Shown here: piece by piece, positions 6,594 through 13,277 of the stretch
Layout: every line of letters starts with the position of its first letter
Numbering within the stretch: the first letter of the stretch is position 1
Source: Syntrophomonadaceae bacterium
GTDB lineage: Bacteria > Bacillota_D > Dethiobacteria > DTU022
Direction: 5' to 3'
Length of the DNA: 13,277 nucleotides
Assembly: GCA_003564505.1 (NCBI GenBank)
Contig: PXFD01000192.1
Coordinates: 1-13,277 of the forward strand
Translations under genes and position numbers: made by a program
Notes under the pieces: generated by a model
Seen by the model: only the letters and a program-made list of their open reading frames with translations
Told to the model about the DNA's origin: nothing
Databases searched by the model: none

Positions 6594-8120
6594 TTGGGTG
6601 AGTCAACAGTTATTGCCATATTAATAACAATCGTCGGTTTTCCGATTATAATGACTCCAGTAATAATGTATTCATGCCGCATATCAGACAAGCTGCGCAA
6701 TATACTGGTGATTATCACCTCGGCAATCGCATTCGGGTTGTCATTAAGCCTTTATCCGTTTGTTATAGGCGGGGGCGAAATACAGTTTACCCTTTTCGAG
6801 GTGCTGCCAAACCTTGAAATTTCCCTGCGCCTTGACTTGCTCAGTTTTTGCCTTGCCATTCTTGCTTCTTTTGTCTGGTTTTTATGCGCCATCTATTCAC
6901 TTGATTACATGGCCAAGGAACATGCCTGTGGGCGTTATTACCCGGTTTTTATATTTACCCTGGGCAGCTGCCAGGGAATCTTTTTTGCCGGAGACCTCTT
7001 CAGCTTATTCGTCTTTTTCGAGTTAATGTCATTAATTGCCTATATCCTGGTTATCCACGAAGAAACTGAAGAAGCCCTCAAGGCCGGTTATAAATATCTG
7101 GTTATGACCATTATCGGTGGTTTGGCCCTCTTTTTCGGCATGATTATAATTTTTGAGATTGGCGGTACCGTTTCCCTCGGCGTCGGTGTAATTGTCCAGG
7201 AAAATTCACTGCTTGCCTTTATAGCCTTCATATGTTTCCTGATTGGCTTTGGCATGAAGGCGGGGATGTTTCCCCTGCACGTCTGGCTGCCAGATGCTCA
7301 CCCGGTTGCTCCTTCCCCGGCCAGCGCCCTGCTGTCAGGTATTATGTTAAAAACCGGTGCTTACGGGCTGATCAGGGTGATTTTTCACGTTTTTTCTCCG
7401 GAGCTGATGCAAAGCGGCGGTTGGGACACGGTTATGGGAGTCCTGGCTGTTATCACTATCTTACTTGGCTCGGCAGTAGCTTTAACTCAATCTGATATCA
7501 AGCGCCGTCTGGCATATTCAAGTATCAGCCAGCTCGGCTATGTCCTGCTTGGCCTGAGCATTCTAAACGAAAATGCAATAATTGGTGCTGTATTTCACAT
7601 TTTCAGCCACGCTTTCATGAAGAGCGTTCTTTTCCTCGCAGCCGGGGCGATTATCTGGAATACGGGTAAAAGACAGATCGCTGATCTGCAGGGTATCGGC
7701 AGGCAGATGCCGATAACCCTGGGTTGTTTTTCTATTGCTGCTTTTGCGATGATCGGTATTCCGCCATTAAACGGTTTTTTAAGCAAGTGGACCCTGGCGC
7801 TTGGAGCCCTGGATGCAAATATGGCTATCTATGTTTTTGTCCTGCTGGTCAGTAGTTTGCTTAACGCCCTGTATTACCTGCCAATTATTATTCCCGGTTA
7901 TTTCGAGATGCCCGGTGGTGGCGGTGCAGGCCATGGTCATGAACACGATCAGGAAGAGCATCACGAGATTAAGTTTGATATAAAAGAAGCAGCCCCCCTA
8001 ATGCTGGCGGTGATGATTGTCCTGGCCCTTTGCACATTTATATTTGGTTTAACCCCGAATAATGTTGCCTTTAACCTCTCACGCCTGACTGCGGAGTATC
8101 TCTTGATGGGGGGCTTCTAG
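6594..8120 (+). CDS. Second MrpD/NuoM-like antiporter subunit with a His-rich loop
   Basis: I start this gene at TTG 6594 (508 aa), six bases after GGAGGGG (6581-6587). The frame stays open back to TTG 6534, but that codon is the -35 box of a promoter and lacks a usable ribosome binding site. About 14 membrane helices and the full set of family ion-path residues are present: E143 (FFELMSLI), K222 (GMKAGMFPLHVWLPDAHP), K253 (GIMLKTGAYG) and K398 (FLSKWTLA). HAFMKSVLF (339-347) matches the central helix. It is more NuoM/HyfB-like than the preceding MrpD. Unusually, the loop before the last helix, about residues 439-460, is Gly-rich then His/Glu-rich (HGHEHDQEEHH, nt 7932-7964) and could bind a divalent metal. 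It ends directly before the third antiporter gene. A role as an additional ion-translocating unit of the same complex is inferred from position. Confidence 0.9.
   Translation: MGESTVIAILITIVGFPIIMTPVIMYSCRISDKLRNILVIITSAIAFGLSLSLYPFVIGGGEIQFTLFEVLPNLEISLRLDLLSFCLAILASFVWFLCAIYSLDYMAKEHACGRYYPVFIFTLGSCQGIFFAGDLFSLFVFFELMSLIAYILVIHEETEEALKAGYKYLVMTIIGGLALFFGMIIIFEIGGTVSLGVGVIVQENSLLAFIAFICFLIGFGMKAGMFPLHVWLPDAHPVAPSPASALLSGIMLKTGAYGLIRVIFHVFSPELMQSGGWDTVMGVLAVITILLGSAVALTQSDIKRRLAYSSISQLGYVLLGLSILNENAIIGAVFHIFSHAFMKSVLFLAAGAIIWNTGKRQIADLQGIGRQMPITLGCFSIAAFAMIGIPPLNGFLSKWTLALGALDANMAIYVFVLLVSSLLNALYYLPIIIPGYFEMPGGGGAGHGHEHDQEEHHEIKFDIKEAAPLMLAVMIVLALCTFIFGLTPNNVAFNLSRLTAEYLLMGGF
7932..7964 (+). 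other. His-rich segment in the second antiporter subunit
   Basis: This codes for HGHEHDQEEHH, five His and four acidic residues in eleven positions, just after a GGGGAG stretch. It lies in a hydrophilic loop between the last two or three predicted membrane helices. Neither neighbouring antiporter subunit has a comparable loop. Metal binding or pH sensing is possible but unproven. Confidence 0.7.
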
Positions 8121-10400
8121 TTGTTTCCTGCAGCGGCAGAATTAAATATTTTAACCGGCCCCATGTTTTATTCAAGCCTTCCCTTATGGCTCACTTTGCT
8201 GCCCATGCTGGCAGGGATAGGTATTTACCTTCTAAAAGATCACTGGGAAAATGCCCGTAAAGCATGTTCACTGGCCGTATCCTTCCTGGTTTTGATTGGT
8301 GTTACAGCGCTCTTTCCTTACAGCCTGGAAGGTGCTGTTAAATATGACCTGATTGACTTTATGCAGATGGGGCTTTTTTTTGAAGTTGACCTTGTCGGTT
8401 GGGTCTTTTCATTTTTAATTGCCCTGGTCTGGTTTCTGGCAACCCTATTTTCTTTTGCCTACATGGATCTTGAGCATAAACGCCGCCGCTATTACAGCTT
8501 TCTGATATTCACCCTGGGTGCGACCTTAGGCGTGGTTATGGCCGGGGACTTTTTTACTCTCTTTTTGTTTTTTGAACTGATGACAATAAGTTCTTTTGTC
8601 CTGGTTATACACGAACAGGATATGGAATCTATGAAAGCGGGTGTACTTTACCTTTACCTGGGCATTTTTGGCGGCCTGGCCCTGCTTTTTGCCATCATGA
8701 TGCTATTTAGCGCTACCGGGTCGGTTGATATTGTTCCATCATTTGAACTCCTAGGAGGGCAGCGGATCGCTATTTTTATATTTTTCCTGATCGGTTTTGG
8801 TATTAAAGCCGGGATAGTTCCTCTGCATATCTGGCTTCCGGAAGCTCATCCTGTGGCTCCTTCCCCGGCCAGCGCCCTGCTCTCTGGGATTATGATTAAA
8901 ACCGGTGCATACGGTATTCTCAGGGTTTCAATTAACTTATTTGCACCAACTGACGGCTTAACTGTTCCTGCCGGTGATTTCATGTTTATACTGGGCAATG
9001 CAGTAATGTGGATCGGGATAGTTACCATGCTGGCAGGCGCAACTATGGCCCTTCTGCAGACTAACATGAAAAGAATTCTTGCTTACAGCAGTGTCAGCCA
9101 GATGGGCTATATTATCACCGGGGTGGGTTGTGCCACTTTCTTAAGCCTTGAAGGAGGCATGGGCTACACCGGAGCCATTTACCACGTGATTAACCATGCT
9201 TTTTTTAAAGCCGGCCTTTTTATGATGGTGGGGACTATCTACATTTATACCCACGAGCTCGAACTGCCCCGTTTGGGCGGAATGTTTAAAAAGATGCCGC
9301 TGGTTGGGGTAACCTTCTTGGTTGCGGCTTTTGGCATTGCCGGTATTCCCGGCTTCAATGGATTCCCCAGCAAAACCCTGGTTCACGATGCCATGTTAAT
9401 TGCTATTAAAGACTATGGCTTTTTGAGTGTGGTGGTAGCTGAAAAGATATTTGTTTTAACCAGTGCATTGACTATTTGTTATTTCATCAAGCTGTTCAGG
9501 GGAGTTTTCCTGGGCCCTGTACCGGAAAAAATAGATAAAGATTACAAACTACCTTTTTCTGTTAATGCAGTGCTTTCCACTTTTGCCCTGATTATAATTG
9601 CCATAGGTCTTTTCCCTAACCAGATCCTTGAACGCATCCTGGTACCCGCTGCTGAAAGGCTTGGCTATGAAGGCTATGCCATGGACCATCTCTACCACTT
9701 TAATTTCTTTGAGTGGATGCCCCTGGAAGCCATGCTAATTGTAATCGTCCTGGCCATAGTGATATATGTGCCGGCCGCGTACCGGGGCTGGTTCGACTGG
9801 AAACCACCATGGTGGCTTTCTGTTCATGCTATAATCTACCGTCCTTTTACGTACCGCCTGCTTGATTTCACCTGCCGTGCGGGAGTCCTGGTTGACTCTT
9901 CAGTAGATAGCGCTTACGATCGTTCAGGTAAGGCCGCCAGGACCTGGTGTAACTATGTTGGCAATGTTGATTCAGGGCTCGATCGTTTTTATGAAAAATC
10001 AAGTAAGGATGCCCGTAAGCTGGCTGATAAATCTACTGATATGGATTCAAAACTTGATCAGTTTTATGAAAAATCTGGAGAAGCAGCCCGCAAGATGGCA
10101 GACAGATCTACTGATATGGATTCAGCATTAAATAAAGCCTATGAAAAAACAGGTAAGGCAGCTAAAAAACTGGCCGACCAGACCTCTGATGCTGAACGTA
10201 AACTTGATGGAGTTTATGATCAGGCCGGTAAAAAAGCCCGGGAGCAGGTAGAAAGAAGGTTTTCAGAGAAAAAAGATAAAAAAGGACGTTTCGATCCTAA
10301 GAAATGGTCTACGAAGAATTTAAGCTTTGATACGCTTTTACTGGTCCTGGTCCTGGGAATTGTTTTGCTGGTTATATTTTATTTCGGACGTTCCTTGTAG
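8121..10400 (+). CDS. Third antiporter subunit (NuoL/MrpA N-terminal type) with a repetitive C-terminal helix and terminal membrane anchor
   Basis: Residues 1-515 form a NuoL/MrpA-type antiporter domain with the ion-path residues E152 (FFELMTIS), K229 (GIKAGIVPLHIWLPEAHP), K260 (GIMIKTGAYG) and K418 (GFNGFPSKTLVHDA). One further membrane helix (about 536-552) leads into a Trp/Tyr-rich stretch, FDWKPPWWLSVHAIIYRP (558-575). Residues 591-715 are five tandem 25-residue repeats, followed by a basic linker (716-733) and a last membrane helix (about 736-755). NuoL also has a long surface helix ending in a final membrane helix, so this tail may be an enlarged equivalent. The start is TTG 8121, directly after the previous stop, with GGGGGG (8108-8113) as ribosome binding site; ATG 8163 has none. 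The 759 aa resemble MrpA in size, but the MrpA C-terminal domains are encoded separately upstream. Family is secure; the function of the tail is inference. Confidence 0.9.
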   Translation: MFPAAAELNILTGPMFYSSLPLWLTLLPMLAGIGIYLLKDHWENARKACSLAVSFLVLIGVTALFPYSLEGAVKYDLIDFMQMGLFFEVDLVGWVFSFLIALVWFLATLFSFAYMDLEHKRRRYYSFLIFTLGATLGVVMAGDFFTLFLFFELMTISSFVLVIHEQDMESMKAGVLYLYLGIFGGLALLFAIMMLFSATGSVDIVPSFELLGGQRIAIFIFFLIGFGIKAGIVPLHIWLPEAHPVAPSPASALLSGIMIKTGAYGILRVSINLFAPTDGLTVPAGDFMFILGNAVMWIGIVTMLAGATMALLQTNMKRILAYSSVSQMGYIITGVGCATFLSLEGGMGYTGAIYHVINHAFFKAGLFMMVGTIYIYTHELELPRLGGMFKKMPLVGVTFLVAAFGIAGIPGFNGFPSKTLVHDAMLIAIKDYGFLSVVVAEKIFVLTSALTICYFIKLFRGVFLGPVPEKIDKDYKLPFSVNAVLSTFALIIIAIGLFPNQILERILVPAAERLGYEGYAMDHLYHFNFFEWMPLEAMLIVIVLAIVIYVPAAYRGWFDWKPPWWLSVHAIIYRPFTYRLLDFTCRAGVLVDSSVDSAYDRSGKAARTWCNYVGNVDSGLDRFYEKSSKDARKLADKSTDMDSKLDQFYEKSGEAARKMADRSTDMDSALNKAYEKTGKAAKKLADQTSDAERKLDGVYDQAGKKAREQVERRFSEKKDKKGRFDPKKWSTKNLSFDTLLLVLVLGIVLLVIFYFGRSL
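9891..10265 (+). repeat. Five in-frame 75-nt tandem repeats (25-aa helical repeats)
   Basis: Units start at 9891, 9966, 10041, 10116 and 10191, with an exact 75-nt period. The consensus is (V/M)DSxLDxxYEKSGKAARKLAD, then four more residues (xSTD). Units 2-4 are the most alike, while units 1 and 5 are diverged edges. At DNA level ATCTACTGATATGGATTCA occurs identically at 10031-10049 and 10106-10124, which points to duplication of the unit. A 25-residue period equals about seven helical turns (7+7+11). The hydrophobic positions 1, 5, 8/9, 12, 16 and 19/20 then line up on one face of a continuous helix. Confidence 0.93.
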
Positions 10401-10420
10401 TATGATGGTGGAGGCTTTTA

Positions 10421-11494
10421 TTGACTGATAACAGTTCTAATAACAAACAAAACCTAAGAGAAAAGAGCCCGCGTAAACTTACCGTGGCCGGCCTGATTGT
10501 CCCGCTCTTATTGATCCTTGGACTGGTTGGTTTTACTTTTTACCAGGGTTTTGGCAAAGATGACTTGCATCAAGCCTATAAAATGACCATGGATACCTCG
10601 GTCGAACTGCGCTTCAGCCCCGGTTCCATGCCTGCAGATCAGCTTGAAGAAGAGGTTTTTGCCGAAATTGTCAGGCTTGAAAAGCTCTTTAGCCGCAGCC
10701 TTGAGGATAGTGATGTAAGTAAGGTTAATGCTGCAGCGGGGCTGAGTAGTGTTCAGGTTAGCCCGGAAGTCTTATCTGTAACAGGGAAAGCCCTTTATTA
10801 TGCTGAGCTTACTGAGGGCAGCTTTGAACCGACCATAGCTCCCCTGATCGACCTGTGGGGGTTCCTGGGGCAGGAATACCGCGTGCCGGAACCGGAAGAG
10901 CTGGAAAAAACGCTTCCATTTGTCGATTACTCTGCCCTGGAAATTGACAGGGACAGCAAAACACTGTTTCTGCCTCAAAGTGAGATGGGGCTTGAGCTTG
11001 GAGGCATTGCCAAGGGTTTTATTGTTGACCGGGCCATGGAAGTGCTAAAAAAGGCAGAAGTTGAACATGCTTTTATAAATGCCGGCGGTGATATCGGTTT
11101 AGTTGGCAAGAATCCTGATGGTGAACTTTGGAGAATAGGTATTACAAACCCGAGGGAAACCGATCAGATAATTGCGGTGCTTTCACTTAAAGATTGCTCC
11201 GTGGTGACCTCGGGTGATTATGAACGTTCTTTTGAAGAAGACGGCGAAAAATACCACCACATTCTTGATCCTGATACCGGCATGCCTGCCAGAGAACTGG
11301 CCAGCGTCACTATTGTGGCCGGTACAACCCTCATTGCCGATGTTCTTTCCACGGCTGTCTTTGTGTTAGGCCCTCAGCAGGGGCTTCAGCTGCTAGAAGA
11401 TCTGGATCAGGTAGAAGGAGTTTTAATTACCCCCGACCTGGAAGTAATGGTGTCCAGCGGCTTGGAAGATAAGGTTGAAATTGCCGAAGAATAA
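10421..11494 (+). CDS. apbE: ApbE, FAD:protein FMN transferase (membrane-anchored)
   Basis: The 357-aa protein has a cytoplasmic N-terminal tail, one signal-anchor helix (about residues 21-41) without a lipobox Cys, and then an extracytoplasmic ApbE domain. Recognisable motifs are TEGSFEPTIAPLIDLWGF (131-148), ELGGIAKGFIVDRA (192-205), NAGGD (220-224), SGDYERSF (264-271), HHILDPDTGMPA (279-290) and IADVLSTAVFVLG (305-317). ApbE uses FAD and Mg2+ to attach FMN to Thr in Dxx(S/T)GAT motifs. A fitting target, RnfG, is encoded at the start of this window, and RnfD presumably lies upstream. The start is TTG 10421, six bases after GTGGAGG (10408-10414). An N-terminal anchor in place of a lipoprotein signal is one of several known export modes. 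The gene lies 20 nt after the third antiporter gene and is probably in the same transcript. Confidence 0.95.
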   Translation: MTDNSSNNKQNLREKSPRKLTVAGLIVPLLLILGLVGFTFYQGFGKDDLHQAYKMTMDTSVELRFSPGSMPADQLEEEVFAEIVRLEKLFSRSLEDSDVSKVNAAAGLSSVQVSPEVLSVTGKALYYAELTEGSFEPTIAPLIDLWGFLGQEYRVPEPEELEKTLPFVDYSALEIDRDSKTLFLPQSEMGLELGGIAKGFIVDRAMEVLKKAEVEHAFINAGGDIGLVGKNPDGELWRIGITNPRETDQIIAVLSLKDCSVVTSGDYERSFEEDGEKYHHILDPDTGMPARELASVTIVAGTTLIADVLSTAVFVLGPQQGLQLLEDLDQVEGVLITPDLEVMVSSGLEDKVEIAEE

Positions 11495-11558
11495 TATATA
11501 TTTTAAACATATCTTTAAGTATTGCGAAATAAACAGATCTAATGAAAGGGAATAAAAC

Positions 11559-12122
11559 GTGCAACCTGCAACTTTAAAGCTGCGTAACCGTTTAAATTAC
11601 TTAACATACCTGGCAGTCCTGATTACCTTTGCTGTTGTTATCCATACTGTTGAAGCAGCCCTGCCCCTGCCGATGCCTGTGCCTGGCGTCAGGCTGGGTC
11701 TGGCTAATGTAATCACTATTCTTGCCCTGGTTTTGTTTGGTTTGCGCAGTGGACTATTAATTGCCGTTGTCCGTTCTGTCCTTGGCAGCCTTTTCATAGG
11801 GGGACTTTTTGGATTTGGCTTCTGGCTTAGTATTACCGCCGGTGTAACCAGTTGCCTGGTTATGAGCCTGGTACTGGTTTTTCAAAAGCGCGGCCTGGTC
11901 AGCCTTGTTTCGGTCAGTGTAATCGGGGCCGCTGCCCACAACCTGACCCAGCTGGGGATGGCCAGCCTGATCATTGCCAATCCGGATCTTTTAAGAGGTT
12001 ACTATCCCCTGTTATTACTGCTTTCCATACCAACCGGACTTTTTACGGGTATTACAGCACATTACCTGGAAGACGTAACCAGGAGGATGATTATTAAATC
12101 TGGCCCGGGGGCGGGACAATGA
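11559..12122 (+). CDS. Gx-type transporter / heptaprenyl diphosphate synthase component I family membrane protein
   Basis: The 187-aa hydrophobic protein has about five or six membrane helices. PVPGVRLGLANVITILAL (40-57), VRSVLGSLFIGG (71-82) and GAAAHNLTQL (123-132) are typical of the family named heptaprenyl diphosphate synthase component I or Gx transporter. The isoprenoid synthase name is historical and the true function is not settled. The fold resembles small S-component-like transport proteins. The family often sits near rnf, FMN-binding and apbE genes, so a link to flavin or quinone supply for redox proteins is a reasonable inference. The start is GTG 11559, eight bases after AAAGGG (11545-11550). 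The preceding 64-nt AT-rich gap holds no clear terminator or promoter. The stop overlaps the maf start by ATGA. Confidence 0.82.
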   Translation: MQPATLKLRNRLNYLTYLAVLITFAVVIHTVEAALPLPMPVPGVRLGLANVITILALVLFGLRSGLLIAVVRSVLGSLFIGGLFGFGFWLSITAGVTSCLVMSLVLVFQKRGLVSLVSVSVIGAAAHNLTQLGMASLIIANPDLLRGYYPLLLLLSIPTGLFTGITAHYLEDVTRRMIIKSGPGAGQ

Positions 12123-12706
12123 ACTTGATCCTGGCATCAGCTTCACCTCGCCGCGCAGAATTGTTAAGCCAGGCTGGTATTTCCTATGAAATAATTGAAC
12201 CTGAGCTTGAAGAAAAGCCTGATCCGGCTAAAAATCCTTGTGATATTGCCCTGGACCTGGCTGAGGAAAAAGCGCGTTCTGTTGTGCAGAAGCTTGACCG
12301 CGGTGTTGTTCTAGCGGCAGATACCCTGGTGGTTTACCGGGGAGAGCTGTTGGGTAAGCCGGTGGATAAGGGCGAGGCCAGGCGAATGCTTCGTTTGTTG
12401 AGCGGTAGCAGTCATGAGGTTATAACCGGGCTGTTCTTACTTGATGCTGCTTCCGGGCTGATGGAGAAAGGTTATTCAAAAACCACGGTCTGGATGAAGA
12501 ATCTATCAGAAGTTGAAATTAATGATTACGTGGAAGGAGGTGAACCGCTGGATAAAGCCGGAGCTTACGGTATTCAGGGAAGTGCGGCCCTTTTCGTGGA
12601 CAGAATAGAGGGCTGTTATTTTAACGTGGTTGGTCTGCCTTTAAGTTTGCTCTATGAGATGATCCAAAAATTACAGTTTGCGATGCAGAAAAAGATGAAA
12701 GGATGA
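12119..12706 (+). CDS. maf: Maf family nucleoside triphosphate pyrophosphatase (YhdE-type dTTP/UTP hydrolase)
   Basis: The 195-aa cytosolic protein carries the Maf signatures LASASPRRAELL (5-16), AADTLV (66-71) with the catalytic-base Asp D68, GKP (79-81), LSGSSHEVITG (94-104), DKAGAYGIQG (145-154) and FNVVGLP (168-174). Maf proteins hydrolyse non-canonical or pyrimidine nucleoside triphosphates to monophosphates and are thought to sanitise the nucleotide pool; in Bacillus Maf also affects septum formation. Both ends overlap neighbours by ATGA, suggesting translational coupling with the membrane protein before it and radC after it. Maf-radC is a frequent pair ahead of mreBCD in Firmicutes, so shape genes probably follow the window. 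Confidence 0.94.
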   Translation: MNLILASASPRRAELLSQAGISYEIIEPELEEKPDPAKNPCDIALDLAEEKARSVVQKLDRGVVLAADTLVVYRGELLGKPVDKGEARRMLRLLSGSSHEVITGLFLLDAASGLMEKGYSKTTVWMKNLSEVEINDYVEGGEPLDKAGAYGIQGSAALFVDRIEGCYFNVVGLPLSLLYEMIQKLQFAMQKKMKG

Positions 12707-13277
12707 AGAACATGCAGGATGAAGCAATTATGATCAGGGACTTGCCACTTGAAGAGAGGCCAAGGGAGAAACTGAAGGCTTTGGGTGCCGGTGCACTTTC
12801 CAACGCTGAATTGCTGGCGATTTTACTTCGTTCCGGCAGCAGAAATGAATCAGCAGTGCAGATGGCAAGCAGGGTCCTGGCCAGGGCTGGTGGGCTCAGG
12901 AGCCTGCCTAATTTATCGTTGGAAGAACTGCAGGAGAATAAAGGGATAGGGCCTGACAAGGCAGTAATGATCAAAGCTGCCCTGGAACTGGGTTCCCGGC
13001 TGGCTACCATGCCGCGCCAGTTGGCGGAAAGTGTAGTCACCCCGGGACAGGCGGCAGATCTTTTCATGGAAGAGCTTCGCTACAAAAAGAAAGAGTATTT
13101 TAAGATTTTGCTCTTAAATACAAAGAATCATGCAATATCAAGAGAAGAAATTTCTGTTGGCAGCCTTAGCGCTTCAATAGTCCATCCCAGGGAAATCTTT
13201 AACATTCCCCTGCGTAAAAGCGCTGCCTCTATTATCCTGTTTCATAATCACCCCAGCGGTGATCCCACACCGAGCCA
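12703..13277 (+). CDS. radC: RadC family JAB/MPN-domain protein (5' part, cut by window end)
   Basis: The frame is open from ATG 12703 to the end of the window (191 codons plus two bases). The N-terminus has IRDLPLEERPREKLKALG and then LSNAELLAILLRSG, both standard in RadC. A helix-hairpin-helix-like stretch, NKGIGPDKAVMIKAALELG, starts at 12937. The JAB metal-binding motif begins near E(ISVGSLS) and shows HNHPSGDPTPS at the very end; the final Asp ligand lies beyond the window. Despite the name, a DNA repair role has not been confirmed for this family. ATG 12703 overlaps the maf stop by ATGA. ATG 12712 is an alternative with better spacing from AAAGG, and ATG 12730 is also possible. Confidence 0.93.
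   Translation, partial: MKNMQDEAIMIRDLPLEERPREKLKALGAGALSNAELLAILLRSGSRNESAVQMASRVLARAGGLRSLPNLSLEELQENKGIGPDKAVMIKAALELGSRLATMPRQLAESVVTPGQAADLFMEELRYKKKEYFKILLLNTKNHAISREEISVGSLSASIVHPREIFNIPLRKSAASIILFHNHPSGDPTPS

Noticed and set aside
9804..9815. 12-bp perfect palindrome CCACCATGGTGG
   Set aside because: It is explained by the codons for Pro-Pro-Trp-Trp in the third antiporter and is a single short occurrence.
9891..10265. Reading the 75-nt repeats as a CRISPR-like or satellite array
   Set aside because: The repeats have no constant repeat/unique spacer structure, keep the reading frame, and are more conserved in protein than in DNA.

Overview
The window looks like chromosomal DNA from an anaerobic Gram-positive bacterium of the class Clostridia or a related lineage. 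This is inferred from gene content: a clostridial-style Rnf complex whose RnfB carries extra iron-sulfur motifs, strong AGGAGG-type ribosome binding sites, frequent TTG/GTG starts, and a maf-radC pair of the kind that usually precedes mreBCD in Firmicutes. All genes are on the + strand and packed tightly; there is no gene-free stretch longer than about 100 bases. I see no tRNA, rRNA, CRISPR array or insertion sequence.

Region 1 (1-2390) is the 3' part of an rnf operon: the tail of rnfG with its covalent-FMN motif, then rnfE, rnfA and rnfB. Rnf moves electrons between reduced ferredoxin and NAD+ and couples this to Na+ or H+ export.

Region 2 (2492-10400) is a ten-gene Mrp/Mbh-type membrane module. 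Its order is mrpE, mrpF, mrpG, an MbhD-like DUF4040 protein, an MbhE-like protein, mrpB, mrpC, mrpD, then two further MrpD/NuoL-like antiporter subunits. The first eight match the archaeal mbhA-H order, but no hydrogenase or other oxidoreductase subunits follow. The two C-terminal pieces of a normal MrpA are separate small genes. The last antiporter subunit (759 aa) ends in five exact 25-residue tandem repeats followed by a terminal membrane helix, which recalls the lateral helix of NuoL in complex I.

Region 3 (10421-12122) holds apbE, the flavin transferase that would load FMN onto RnfG and RnfD, and a Gx-type (heptaprenyl diphosphate synthase component I family) membrane protein. Because the rnf genes lie on one side of the antiporter module and apbE on the other, the module appears inserted within an rnf-apbE unit. 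This raises the possibility that the two ion-translocating systems work together, one as electron-driven ion pump and the other as Na+/H+ exchanger or physical partner.

Region 4 (12119-13277) is maf and the 5' part of radC, joined to the preceding gene by ATGA overlaps.

Three start-site points matter for annotation. mrpG appears to start at CTG and mrpB at ATC, each with an excellent ribosome binding site and family-matching N-terminus. The second antiporter gene starts at TTG 6594, and the apparent upstream extension is a near-consensus internal promoter.
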